Origin: Gemmata massiliana
GTDB taxonomy: Bacteria > Planctomycetota > Planctomycetia > Gemmatales > Gemmataceae
DNA length: 64,000 nucleotides
Direction: 5' to 3'
NCBI RefSeq assembly: GCF_901538265.1
Contig: NZ_LR593886.1
Coordinates: 62,001 to 126,000 of the forward strand
Part shown: in pieces, positions 49,977-58,322 of the stretch
Numbering within the stretch: the stretch's first letter is position 1
Layout: every line of letters starts with the position of its first letter
The notes under the pieces: generated by a model
Told to the model about the DNA's origin: nothing
Seen by the model: the letters and a program-made list of their open reading frames with translations, nothing else
The model's database searches: none
Program-made: the position numbers and the translations under genes

Positions 49977-50552
49977 TTATGCAGTCGGGGACAGGCTTTG
50001 CACTTCAGAAGTCATGTTCGAGACGCACGTCGGACAGACACCGTGCGTGAGTGTCGCGTGCGAGTGCTTGGAGAGATACGATTCCAACCTGTTCCACATA
50101 CCGTCCACATCGCGGACGCACTTGCACCACGCGCAGATCGGGAGCATCCCTCGAAGCTCCTTTACCTCGGCGAGCGCGGTTTCCAGTTCGGCGTTCTTCT
50201 CGCGCAACCGGTCCTCGATCGCGCCCTGTCGGAACTCCGCGCGCCTCAACGCGGCCAGAGATGTGAGCACGACCGTGTCGGTAATGAGCACAGGCACCAG
50301 AATCGTGATCGGCGGTACGGTGGAAGTTAGCGCCTGGGTGCTGAACAGGACGAACCCGACCATGAGTTCCAGGACCAGCGCAACGATCCCGGCTCGGATG
50401 CCGAACGCCCAGGCTGCTCCAGCCACGAGTACGATGGACGCTGACATCGCGCTGGGAACGTCGGTCAGTACGGCGACGGACACGCCGCACAAGTAGAACA
50501 CGACCGCGGCGGTAAACACACGAACGCGGGTGCGGGAAGCGGCGTTTGGCAT
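49977..50552 (-). CDS. membrane protein with C-terminal Cys motif of two-component sensors
   Basis: 191 aa. Three or four hydrophobic helices fill residues 10-105, then a coiled coil (EDRLREKNAELETALAEVKELR). The C-terminus carries ELRGMLPICAWCKCVRDVDGMWNRLESYLSKHSHATLTHGVCPTC, the CxxCK-x-I/V-R-D-x2-G-x-W-x3-E-x-Y-x4-S...HG-x-C-P-x-C motif otherwise found at the ends of PAS/GAF proteins and response regulators. It likely binds a metal. There is no kinase or HTH domain here, so its partner must be elsewhere. No clear ribosome site at ATG 50552. Confidence 0.8.
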   Translation of the reverse strand: MPNAASRTRVRVFTAAVVFYLCGVSVAVLTDVPSAMSASIVLVAGAAWAFGIRAGIVALVLELMVGFVLFSTQALTSTVPPITILVPVLITDTVVLTSLAALRRAEFRQGAIEDRLREKNAELETALAEVKELRGMLPICAWCKCVRDVDGMWNRLESYLSKHSHATLTHGVCPTCVSNMTSEVQSLSPTA

Positions 50553-50587
50553 CGGAGGGTCGTGGGCTTAGCGCTCGCGCGAGAGCG

Positions 50588-50620
50588 GAAAAAGTAGGCC
50601 GGTCCCGAAATGCGGGACCG
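50588..50620 (-). terminator. intrinsic terminator at the end of the efflux operon
   Basis: CGGTCCCG (50600-50607) pairs with CGGGACCG (50613-50620), loop AAATG. On the minus strand the hairpin is followed by CTACTTTTTCC. It lies 87 bases past the stop of the TIGR02996 gene. Confidence 0.82.
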
Positions 50621-50706
50621 TTTCGGTGGCAGTGCGGGAAACATAGAACTGAATCTAATCGATCGCAACGAATTGAGATTTTACTTTCACGAACGCGGGC
50701 GCGAGA

Positions 50707-51360
50707 TCAGTTACCGAACAGCCGGCGCCACCACGCGCGCCGGTCGAGGGTCGGAGGCGGTTGGAACTGGGACTCGGGTACGACGGGTGCGATGTCGTTC
50801 GGGAATGGAGTTGGTGCCGGTCGAAGTGGGGGCAGATCTAACCACGCCCACGCAATAACGTGGGCCTGCTCGCAATACTCCTGGTGGGAAGCATCGCCTG
50901 CACCGTCACCGAAGGTGGACAAGCACATTTCGGCAATGTTGGCTGCTACGGCAGAAATGCGCGCGGGCACGGCTTCCTCGTGCGCTCGGAGCACATTTGT
51001 GTACGCCAGCCGCGAGTGCTCGTGGGGCTGTAGGCCGTGCTCAGCTACGGGAAGTATCCGCGTGGCGATTGTGGTAGCACACGACTGCAGTCGCACCGGG
51101 TCCGGCCACCGGTTCCGGGCGAGCGCTTCCGGTACCCACTCTTCCAAAATGAACCGCTCCGCCATTGGCCAATCGTGGTGTTGGTGAAACCAGTCCGCCA
51201 CTTTCGGCACGGCTTCCCAGAGCGACGATTCGACCAGAAGGCGCACGAGACCGCCTCCCGGGTCGGAGTTCTCGTCGAGCCAGTCGGCGAACACCAACCG
51301 AGCATTGACCTCGGTCGGGTTCGCGCGAATGGCTGCTCGGAGTGCTTCTCCGTCGGACAT
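50707..51360 (-). CDS. TIGR02996 (repeat-companion) domain protein, last gene of efflux operon
   Basis: 217 aa. The N-terminus reads SDGEALRAAIRANPTEVNARLVFADWLDENSDPGGGLVRLL, matching the repeat-companion domain TIGR02996, found in hundreds of copies in Gemmata-like planctomycetes. The rest is a mostly helical domain with no name (AVPKVADWFHQHHDWPMAERFILEEW, TRILPVAEHGLQPHEHSRLAYTNVL), then a Pro-rich linker and an Arg/Trp tail. The function of the domain is unknown. It starts 5 bp after the ABC permease gene on the same strand, so it is co-transcribed with the efflux genes. The start ATG 51360 lies just past the permease stop. Confidence 0.88.
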   Translation of the reverse strand: MSDGEALRAAIRANPTEVNARLVFADWLDENSDPGGGLVRLLVESSLWEAVPKVADWFHQHHDWPMAERFILEEWVPEALARNRWPDPVRLQSCATTIATRILPVAEHGLQPHEHSRLAYTNVLRAHEEAVPARISAVAANIAEMCLSTFGDGAGDASHQEYCEQAHVIAWAWLDLPPLRPAPTPFPNDIAPVVPESQFQPPPTLDRRAWWRRLFGN

Positions 51361-51364
51361 GGGA

Positions 51365-53512
51365 TCACCGGAGCGAATCGAGGATTTCCATCCGCATCGC
51401 CGAGAGCGCCGGGACGAGCCCGCCGAGCCGCCCCATCACGAGTGTGAACAGCATCCCGGTCGCGATGATCGGTAAATCGACCTGCATCGTGAGCGTGACA
51501 CTCTTCCCGCCGCCCTGCCCACCGGAGAGCGTGCTCGCGGCCTCGAAGCCGTTCGCGAGGTACCCGAGCAGGCACCCGGCCAGTCCGCCCACGAACGCGA
51601 TCGCCAGTGACTCGATCATGAACGAGATGAGGATCTGCCAGCGCTTGAAACCGAGGATGCGCAGCACGCCCACTTCCTTGATACGGGCCGCGATCGAAGC
51701 GAACATCGTGTTCATCACACCGAAGATCCCGCCCACCGCCATGATGAGCGCCATCATCACGATCGCGGTGAGGAACTGCTCGTTCGTCTTCGTGAGTTCC
51801 TTGTAGTAGTCCGGCTCCGAGAACGCTTTCAGTTTGGCCTGATCGTACACCTCGTTGAGGTGGTACGCCATTGCCCGCGCGGAGGCGTCCGTGTCGTCGG
51901 CCATACGGATGACGAGCGTGGTGTACTTGTCGCCCTTACCGGTCGCGCGCACCACGGGGTTTTCGATCCCGGTCCAGACCTCCGAACCGTAAGTGGTGCC
52001 GCGGGTGCGCATCAGTCCGATGACCTTCCACCAGCGGTCGCCCAACTCAAACGTATCTCCCAGCGCGAGTTGTGGCTTACTCACGTCCTCGCCGAGCGTG
52101 GCCGCGGCGCCTTCGCCGATGCAGCAGTGGAGGTACTCGCGCCCGTCGGGAGCTTTTGAACCGGGTTCCACGCCCGCACCCGAGAACCATTTCCCCCCCG
52201 GATCGAGTTCGATGTTGTGAACGGCGGCGCCGACACGAACGTCCTGGAACGCACGCAGTTGGAGGAACCGGCGGCGCTGGGGTTCGCCCGGTTTCGTTAC
52301 CACCGCTTGGTTCATCACGATGTAAGACTCGTAGCTCCCCAGTGGGACCGCGCCGGGTAAGTCTTTGGGCGCTTCCGGGGGCAGGCGCGTGAGCTTCCCG
52401 TCCGGGCCGAATGTCCCGCGGGCGACGCCCACGCCCTGCCCGCCGTTGATGGGGCGCCCCTTCTCGTCGGCCGTCAGGTGAACCCGCATCGTGTTGTCGA
52501 CTTCGCCGCCGCGCGCGAGGTTGCTGAACAGTTCGTCGGTGGAGCCTTCGGACATGACGAGCACGTTACCGGGCACGCCGGTCGTTTCGTTCAGCTTGTA
52601 CATGCCGTTAACGAACGCCAGCAACACGACCACGAGTGCGACGACCACGGTGAACGCAACCGCCGTGAGCGCGGTATCGCGCTTCCGCACCCACAAATAG
52701 CGGAAGTTGTACGCGAGCGGCACTTTACCAATGAGCAGCAACAGGAGCAGGTCCGTGCCGTACACAACGAGGAACACGAACGGCCAGTGGTCGACGAGCG
52801 TCGGCGGTAACAGCTTCCACAAAGGAACGGCCAGTACCGGCGCGAGATCGGGGTTCTGCAAGAGTTGGAGTTTGGGTGATTTCGGCGTGCGATCGGCGAG
52901 CTCCGCTTCCGCTTCGCGGAGGTTTGTGGTCGCTTCCGTCTTGTCGCGCGGGTTGAGGTTCGGGCGGTTCGCGGACTGGCGCAGCACGTGGACCCGCTGG
53001 AGCAGTTCGGGCGTGGTGAGCCACACTTTACCCGATGGTAGGTCGGCCGGCGGTTGGTCGTCGGGCACAAAATCCGAGATCGAGTAACTGAACACCTTGC
53101 GCGCGAGCGTACCCACTTGCCCGCCGCTCCCGAGCGGCAGGCGCGACACGACCTCAATGGCGAACGCCACGAGCGCCACGAGCACGACCAACCCGGCAAG
53201 CGCCGCGAACACCCGCCGCGCGGTGCGTTTAAGCCAGGACCGGGCGGGCCGGATCGAGTCCGTGAGCACGGCTTCGTTCGGTGACACGGCCGGTAGCGCG
53301 ATGAGGAGCGCGGAGAGCGGGAGCAGGGAGAAGCCGATGACGAACAGCGTCCCGATGAGGCTGAAAATGGTGCGGAAGAACCGAGTGACTGCCTTTACCG
53401 CGCGCACCCCGGCCCCGTCCGTTCCCCGAGCGAGGCTGAGGTTGTTGTTCGCCGGCTTCGGTTTCCCGGGGAGAAACTCGGGTGGGGGCGGGTTCGTCGA
53501 AACATCAGACAT
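51365..53512 (-). CDS. ABC transporter permease, FtsX/MacB type (large)
   Basis: 715 aa. N-terminal helices near residues 45-70 and 100-120, a large soluble region, then another helix and a wide periplasmic domain (WFSGAGVEPGSKAPDGREYLHCCIGEGAAATLGED, GDRWWKVIGLMRTRGTTYGSEVWTGI), and three C-terminal FtsX helices (TAIVMMALIMAVGGIFGVMNTMFASIAARIKEVGVLRILGFKRWQILISFMIESLAIAFVGGLAGCLLGYLANGFE). The G-V-L-R-I-L-G-F-K-x-x-x-I coupling segment is intact. Works with the ATPase at 55153. The usual partner domain organisation (MacB_PCD) is seen, although the N-terminal half is unusually long with extra helices. ATG 53512 follows GCAGGAACC. Confidence 0.94.
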   Translation of the reverse strand: MSDVSTNPPPPEFLPGKPKPANNNLSLARGTDGAGVRAVKAVTRFFRTIFSLIGTLFVIGFSLLPLSALLIALPAVSPNEAVLTDSIRPARSWLKRTARRVFAALAGLVVLVALVAFAIEVVSRLPLGSGGQVGTLARKVFSYSISDFVPDDQPPADLPSGKVWLTTPELLQRVHVLRQSANRPNLNPRDKTEATTNLREAEAELADRTPKSPKLQLLQNPDLAPVLAVPLWKLLPPTLVDHWPFVFLVVYGTDLLLLLLIGKVPLAYNFRYLWVRKRDTALTAVAFTVVVALVVVLLAFVNGMYKLNETTGVPGNVLVMSEGSTDELFSNLARGGEVDNTMRVHLTADEKGRPINGGQGVGVARGTFGPDGKLTRLPPEAPKDLPGAVPLGSYESYIVMNQAVVTKPGEPQRRRFLQLRAFQDVRVGAAVHNIELDPGGKWFSGAGVEPGSKAPDGREYLHCCIGEGAAATLGEDVSKPQLALGDTFELGDRWWKVIGLMRTRGTTYGSEVWTGIENPVVRATGKGDKYTTLVIRMADDTDASARAMAYHLNEVYDQAKLKAFSEPDYYKELTKTNEQFLTAIVMMALIMAVGGIFGVMNTMFASIAARIKEVGVLRILGFKRWQILISFMIESLAIAFVGGLAGCLLGYLANGFEAASTLSGGQGGGKSVTLTMQVDLPIIATGMLFTLVMGRLGGLVPALSAMRMEILDSLR

Positions 53513-53624
53513 CAGTGCGGTTCCTGCTTGATTTGGTGTGCGACGAACGGGTCGCGCAACCGGCGTGGTGAATGGCCGCCGGTTGCGTCCGCGGGTTGTC
53601 AGATTTCAGTCGCTGTGCCTGGGG

Positions 53625-55091
53625 CTACGCGACGCGCGCGAACACTTCGGCCACCTTCACGTTTTTCGCGGCCAGTGCGGGGCCGATGCACCCGGCGAAC
53701 GACACCGCCATACCCAGCGCCGGGCCGTAGATCAGGGCGTTGGCCGGTACGAAAAACGCGCCGAAGAACATGATCTGGAACTTCACGTTGCCGAGCATGC
53801 CCCAGGCCATCAGTGCGCTCATCCCGCCACCGAGGAACCCGACCAGCATCGCCTCGCCCAGAACGATCAGCAGTACGTGTCGCGGTTGGAACCCGAGTAC
53901 CTTCAGGACCGCCATTTCGGTCCGGCGCTCGCGTACCGAAATACTCAGCGCGTTAGCGACCACGAGGCTCATGATCCCGATCATTGCGGGGACGAGGATG
54001 TACTTGATGCCCCAGAAGATGTCCTTGAACGCGCCGAGCCAACTGCCGATGCCGCTGGACGCGGTTTCCAGTTTGATCGGCACCTTGTTGAACTTGGCCG
54101 GGTCGTTCACCTTCTGGCTCAGCGTCTCGAACGCTTCCTTCGTGGGGAGCCGCACCCAGATCAGGTTGACGCACTTGTCCATCATCGGGTGCGCTTCGCC
54201 CTTTTGGTTGTTCACCTTATCTTGGGGGTAGGCGTTGAGCTGTTTGATCAGGTACTGCTTGTTCATGAAGCTGACGCCTTCGTACTTCCCGTCCGGCAGT
54301 TCGCCGATGATTTTGAAATCGAACAGGATGTTGGCGTAGTTCATGCTGTGCAGTTTGATCGTTTGCCCGACCTGAAGGTTGAGTGACTTCAGCCGGCTCT
54401 TGCTCATCACGATCGCGCGGTCGTCTTCCTCCATCGCTGCGCAGGCCTTGTCCAGTAACTCTTTCTCCTGGCCGGTCAGGTCGTCGAGACCGTCCATCAT
54501 GGTTTGCACCTTGTCTGGCTCCAGCGCGAACAGGAACACCATCGTGTCCTTGCGCGGGTTCACCTTGTCGGTGGTGCCGAGGACGAATGACCAACTCATG
54601 ATGTCTTTTTTGCCGTTCTTCGGGCGCATGTCTGGCGGGAGTTCTTCCGTGCAGACCCGCTGGAACTCGTCGTAATACCCGGCCGGCATCTGGCTCGGAA
54701 TGGTCGTCTTGTGGGTGACGATGGCCTTGAAGTTCGCTTCCTTCTCGCTGGTCGCGTACCCGATCATGTGGAGTACGGCGTAGATGAGGCACAGCACCAG
54801 CGTGAGCACGAACAGCGCGAGGTACGTGAGCGACGTGCGCAACATGCTCCGGCGCAGCCCGCGGAACATGATGACCACGACCTTGAGCGGGAACCACCCG
54901 CTCATCGACGCGAGGGAGCCCGCGATCTTGTCGGACACGTACAGGATGAAGAAGAACGCGGGCAGCGTGAGAATGCCGAGGACAATTGCCAGGAAATTCA
55001 ACCCGACCAGCGCCCCGAACAGGTAGCCGGCCAGTTGAAACATGGACGTGTCGAACCCACCGCCGCCCATCTCCGGGGGCATACCGTACAT
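53625..55091 (-). CDS. ABC transporter permease, FtsX/MacB type
   Basis: 488 aa. Unusual N-terminus (MYGMPPEMGGGGFDTSMFQLAGYLFGALVGLNFLAIVLGILTLPAFFFILYV) with one or two helices before the normal first FtsX helix (GLRRSMLRTSLTYLALFVLTLVLCLIYAV). Periplasmic domain about residues 120-345, then the FtsX end (VPAMIGIMSLVVANALSISVRERRTEMAVLKVLGFQPRHVLLIVLGEAMLVGFLGGGMSALMAWGML). R-E-R-R-T-E-M-A-V-L-K-V-L-G-F-x-P is the classic coupling motif. It pairs with the second permease to form a heterodimeric channel. GGAGG lies nine bases before ATG 55091. Confidence 0.94.
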   Translation of the reverse strand: MYGMPPEMGGGGFDTSMFQLAGYLFGALVGLNFLAIVLGILTLPAFFFILYVSDKIAGSLASMSGWFPLKVVVIMFRGLRRSMLRTSLTYLALFVLTLVLCLIYAVLHMIGYATSEKEANFKAIVTHKTTIPSQMPAGYYDEFQRVCTEELPPDMRPKNGKKDIMSWSFVLGTTDKVNPRKDTMVFLFALEPDKVQTMMDGLDDLTGQEKELLDKACAAMEEDDRAIVMSKSRLKSLNLQVGQTIKLHSMNYANILFDFKIIGELPDGKYEGVSFMNKQYLIKQLNAYPQDKVNNQKGEAHPMMDKCVNLIWVRLPTKEAFETLSQKVNDPAKFNKVPIKLETASSGIGSWLGAFKDIFWGIKYILVPAMIGIMSLVVANALSISVRERRTEMAVLKVLGFQPRHVLLIVLGEAMLVGFLGGGMSALMAWGMLGNVKFQIMFFGAFFVPANALIYGPALGMAVSFAGCIGPALAAKNVKVAEVFARVA

Positions 55092-55152
55092 CGGGAGAAC
55101 CTCCGGTTGTAGTCTGTGTTCGCTCGTTTGGGGCCGCGCTACGGGCGCCCGG

Positions 55153-55854
55153 TTAGTGGCTCATTACCACCGCGGTGTCGTGAACCAACTGGCCCTTTTC
55201 CAAGTGCAATACGCGCTGGGCTCGGCCCGCTGCCTTCGGGTCGTGGGTCACCATAATAATGGTCTTGCCCAATTGCGCGCGGAGGATCTCCATCAAATTA
55301 AGGATCTCGTCCGCGCTCTTGGTATCGAGGTCGCCCGTCGGCTCGTCGGCGACGATGAGCGTCGGGTCGGTGACCATTGCCCGCGCGATGCCGACGCGCT
55401 GCTGCTGACCACCAGAGAGCTGCCCCGGCCGGTGGTCCATGCGGTTCGTCAGCCCCACGAGGTCGAGGGCCGTTTCCACCTGCTTGCGCCGCTGCTCTTT
55501 CGTCAGGTTGAGCAGCAGCAGCGGTAGTTCGACGTTCTCGTAAGCCGTGAGAACCGGGAGCAGGTAGTAGAACTGAAACACGAACCCCACGTGCCGCGTG
55601 CGCCAGCGCGCGAGTTCGCTCTCGGACATCTCGGAGATCACGTTCTCGCCGACGGTGATGCTCCCGTCGGTCGGCTGGTCGAGTCCGGCAATGAGGTTCA
55701 ACAGCGTCGTCTTCCCGCTACCGGACGGCCCCATCAGCGCGAGGAACTCGGCCTGACCTACATCGAGCGTCAGGTCGCGGAGCACGTGAATCGCTTCGGT
55801 ACCACGGGTGAACGACTTGTGCAGGTCGCGAACCTGAACGATGGCACGGGACAT
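55153..55854 (-). CDS. ABC transporter ATP-binding protein, MacB/LolD type
   Basis: 233 aa, full length. Walker A GPSGSGKTTLLN, Q-loop FQFYYLLPVLTAYENV, signature LSGGQQQRVGIARAM, Walker B LIVADEPTGDLD and H-switch MVTHDPKA. The Y-Y-L-L-P-x-L-T-A-x-E-N-V phrase is typical of MacB/LolD-like ATPases that drive FtsX-type permeases. Upstream gene is the HlyD adaptor (gap 123 bp, with a repeat pair), downstream the permease at 55091 (61-bp gap). So the order is adaptor, ATPase, permease, permease. Confidence 0.97.
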   Translation of the reverse strand: MSRAIVQVRDLHKSFTRGTEAIHVLRDLTLDVGQAEFLALMGPSGSGKTTLLNLIAGLDQPTDGSITVGENVISEMSESELARWRTRHVGFVFQFYYLLPVLTAYENVELPLLLLNLTKEQRRKQVETALDLVGLTNRMDHRPGQLSGGQQQRVGIARAMVTDPTLIVADEPTGDLDTKSADEILNLMEILRAQLGKTIIMVTHDPKAAGRAQRVLHLEKGQLVHDTAVVMSH

Positions 55855-55882
55855 CGGCGTTGGTTCCTCGGTTGAGTCTCGT

Positions 55883-55954
55883 GAACCCCCGCCCGTGAGG
55901 GCGGCGGGTTCAGCAGTGCGAGTCGAGCCCCCACCGCCCTCGCGGGCGGGGTTC
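55883..55954. repeat. two inverted copies of an intergenic GC-rich repeat
   Basis: Copy 1 (55883-55911) reads GAACCCCCGCCC GTGA GGGCGGCGGGTTC, a hairpin in itself. Copy 2 (55925-55954) starts GAGCCCCCACCG and ends GGGCGGGGTTC; its reverse complement matches copy 1. The pair sits between adaptor and ATPase genes within the operon. It resembles in design the pair inside pxpC. Confidence 0.75.
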
Positions 55955-55977
55955 GCTTCTGGTGACTGTTCGCGGAA

Positions 55978-57294
55978 TCACTTCCTGGTTGCTTCGTCGC
56001 CCCACGGCAGATCTTTGCTGGGGTCGAACGTGAACGGCGTGTTATACACGGTCGCAGTGATGCTCATCTTCGGCTTCAGGAACTCGCCCTGTTGTTCGCC
56101 CTTCTTCAAATAAGCGCGGATGCGAACTTTTACCACGTTCTTGGTGTCGTCGGCGATCGGCATGACGCGGTCCACCACGCCGCGGTACTCGCGGGTCGGG
56201 TCGGCATCGGCCTGGAGCTTGCACGATTGCCCCGATTTGAGGCGCGTGATCTGGCGCTCGGGCACATCAATTTCCACTTCGAGCTTCGAGAGGTCCGCGA
56301 TCAAGCAGATCCCGGCCGCGACGTTGAACGAGTTCGGGCTGACGAGCGCCCCTTTGTCTGCGGACTTCGTGAGAATGGTACCGTCGATGGGCGCGGTGAC
56401 GACACAGTTCTCGACGAGGCGCTGGGCCTCGGCACAGCGCGCTTTTGCCGCACCCAGGTCGGCGGTCGCGGCCTTTGTGCTCGCGACCGCCGTTTTTACT
56501 TCGGCTTCGGCCGCTTCGACCTCGCGCTTCGCGGCCTCAATATCAGCGGTCGCAGCGATCTTGTCCGCATCGGCCGCTTGCTTGTCCGCGTCGAACCTTT
56601 GGTAATCGAGCAGGGCGATCGAACCGCTCGCTCGCTGTTGCCGGGCCTGATCGAAGTCTTTCCCGGCGCGCTCCTGCATCGCGGTCGCGCGAGTACCGCG
56701 GGCCTCGGCTGCTGCGAGTGCGGACTTTGCTTTCGCGACTTTTGCCGCGACCGACGTTTGCGAAGCTTGAGCGCGGGTAACCTGGGCCTCGGCCGCGGCC
56801 ACCGATGCGACCTCGGTGTTGAGTCGGTTCACGTACAGGTGGTCGAGCAGGGTCGCGATCTTGTCACCCCTCTTCACCCGTTTGCCTTCGGCGAAGAAGA
56901 TCTCGGTGATCTCGGCCGCCACGTCACGCGGGCTAACGGTGATCTGGAGCGAGGGGATCACGTTCCCCTTGAGTTGCGTCACCAACTCGCCTTCGGCGAC
57001 CGCAGACGGCCCGGCCGGTTGCGGGGTGTTGGTGCTACTCGCTGCGGGCGCGGTGCCTTGCGGGGCGCTTGCGGTATCGTCTGCTTTCTGGCCCGCGTTC
57101 TTGTAAGACCGAACGCCGACACCGGCCCAGGTGACGGCCAGCAGCCCGCACAGCACCCACGGGAGCAACGCGCCCCCGCCGCCGCGCGAGTTCTTGCCCG
57201 CACCGAGCTGGCCGTCGAGCCGGAGTTGTTGCACGCGGTTGACGAGGTCGCCGTTTGTTGAGGCGCCCAACCGGGGTTCGCTCGAAATCGCCAT
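55978..57294 (-). CDS. HlyD/MFP-type periplasmic adaptor of the efflux system
   Basis: 438 aa. One N-terminal membrane helix (GGGGALLPWVLCGLLAVTWAGVGVRSY, residues ~38-64), a Pro/Thr/Ala linker, the first half of the lipoyl domain (VTVSPRDVAAEITEIFFAEGKRVKRGDKIATL), a long alpha-helical hairpin (VTRAQASQTSVAAKVAKAKSALAAAEARG..., residues ~165-290), the second lipoyl half (VTAPIDGTILTKSADKGALVSPNS) and a beta-barrel (DPTREYRGVVDRVMPIADDT). This is a MacA-like fusion protein linking the ABC permeases to the TolC-like channel. Its start is 2 bases after the tetR stop, so they are cotranscribed. Confidence 0.94.
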   Translation of the reverse strand: MAISSEPRLGASTNGDLVNRVQQLRLDGQLGAGKNSRGGGGALLPWVLCGLLAVTWAGVGVRSYKNAGQKADDTASAPQGTAPAASSTNTPQPAGPSAVAEGELVTQLKGNVIPSLQITVSPRDVAAEITEIFFAEGKRVKRGDKIATLLDHLYVNRLNTEVASVAAAEAQVTRAQASQTSVAAKVAKAKSALAAAEARGTRATAMQERAGKDFDQARQQRASGSIALLDYQRFDADKQAADADKIAATADIEAAKREVEAAEAEVKTAVASTKAATADLGAAKARCAEAQRLVENCVVTAPIDGTILTKSADKGALVSPNSFNVAAGICLIADLSKLEVEIDVPERQITRLKSGQSCKLQADADPTREYRGVVDRVMPIADDTKNVVKVRIRAYLKKGEQQGEFLKPKMSITATVYNTPFTFDPSKDLPWGDEATRK

Positions 57295-57296
57295 TA

Positions 57297-58028
57297 TTAG
57301 CCCTCATTCCCGGCGGGGCCGGGGGCGGGATCGGGTACACCGGCAGTTTGTCCGAATAGCGGGGCCAGGAGCTTCACGACCGCGCCGAACATTTCTTCGC
57401 GGTCGAACGCCTCCGGGTCCATCATCAGTTGCACGTCCAACCCGTGAAACAGAGCTTGAATCAGGGAGGCGATCACGCGGGGCGAGGTCGCGTGGGGTTC
57501 CGGGATGCTCCCGGCCACGTCTGCGGCGATGAACGACCGCCACTCCGAGTACCACTGCGAGAGCCGCTTCCGGTAGTCCTCGCGGTGCCCCATCTGCGCC
57601 AGGAACGTGAACAACAGACTGAGCAGGTCTCGCGCCGCGGGCGTCGGCCACGGCGGTTCGAGGTGCTTCTTCAGTCCGTGTTGCACGAAGTCCCACGCGC
57701 GCCCGGTCATCGGCTTCGGGCCGTCGGCGAGTCGGGCCTCGCGGATCATCCGCCGCAACATCCGGTCGTACACGGACAGGAGGATCGATTCCTTCGTCGG
57801 GAAGTAGTACGTCAGTTGCCCGCGACTCATCCCGGCGAGGTCTTCGATCTTCTTGAGCGAAAGTTCCTGAATGCCGTGACCCGCGATGATCGCTTCGGCC
57901 GCGTCCAGGATCTGTTCGCGGCGCGCGATCGCGATATCCGACAGTCCGACCGCCGGGTCGACGAGTCCGGGGATCTTGCGTTCGTGCTCCCCCTCACACG
58001 GATTCGTTGCTCGCGCTGATTCATCCAT
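57297..58028 (-). CDS. TetR-family repressor of the efflux operon
   Basis: 243 aa. N-terminal HTH: RREQILDAAEAIIAGHGIQELSLKKIEDLAGMSRGQLTYYFPTKESILLSVYDRM (about residues 33-90), the classic TetR DNA-binding domain with T/Y-Y-F-P-x-K-E. The C-terminal part is a ligand-binding all-alpha domain of ordinary length. It is the first gene of the operon and its stop is 2 bases from the adaptor start. Two TAGACC-N4-GGTCTA palindromes lie 66-114 bp upstream, so autoregulation is very likely. The start is uncertain: ATG 58028 is used, a TTG at 58052 gives eight more residues. Neither has a good ribosome site. Confidence 0.92.
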   Translation of the reverse strand: MDESARATNPCEGEHERKIPGLVDPAVGLSDIAIARREQILDAAEAIIAGHGIQELSLKKIEDLAGMSRGQLTYYFPTKESILLSVYDRMLRRMIREARLADGPKPMTGRAWDFVQHGLKKHLEPPWPTPAARDLLSLLFTFLAQMGHREDYRKRLSQWYSEWRSFIAADVAGSIPEPHATSPRVIASLIQALFHGLDVQLMMDPEAFDREEMFGAVVKLLAPLFGQTAGVPDPAPGPAGNEG

Positions 58029-58093
58029 CAGAAAATGCGAATCGCACCCCAAACAATATTGGCGCCTGAACTTCGGTCAAGAACAGGGCGTCG

Positions 58094-58142
58094 TAGACCA
58101 GTCGGTCTAGTGTTTGGGTTTGATCGTAGACCGGTCGGTCTA
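58094..58142. promoter_or_regulatory. two TetR-type operators in the divergent promoter region
   Basis: TAGACC AGTC GGTCTA (58094-58109) and TAGACC GGTC GGTCTA (58127-58142). Both have 6-bp perfect arms and 4-base centres, and they are 33 bp centre to centre, about three helical turns. They lie between tetR (58028) and the TolC-like gene (58323), fitting repression of both. Confidence 0.85.
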
Positions 58143-58322
58143 CGGCGTCAAGAGCACTCTGAGGCGAATTTTCTCCTCGCACTGATATCCACCAGCTTAC
58201 CCACGTTCCCGTCGATGAGTTTCGTGAATGGGGCAAGTAGGCGCCTTCGGGGAAATCGGCTCAAACGGCACGATCGTTCCGTCCGATGAAATCGGAACTG
58301 CCGCGGTTCGGCTGGAGGGGGC

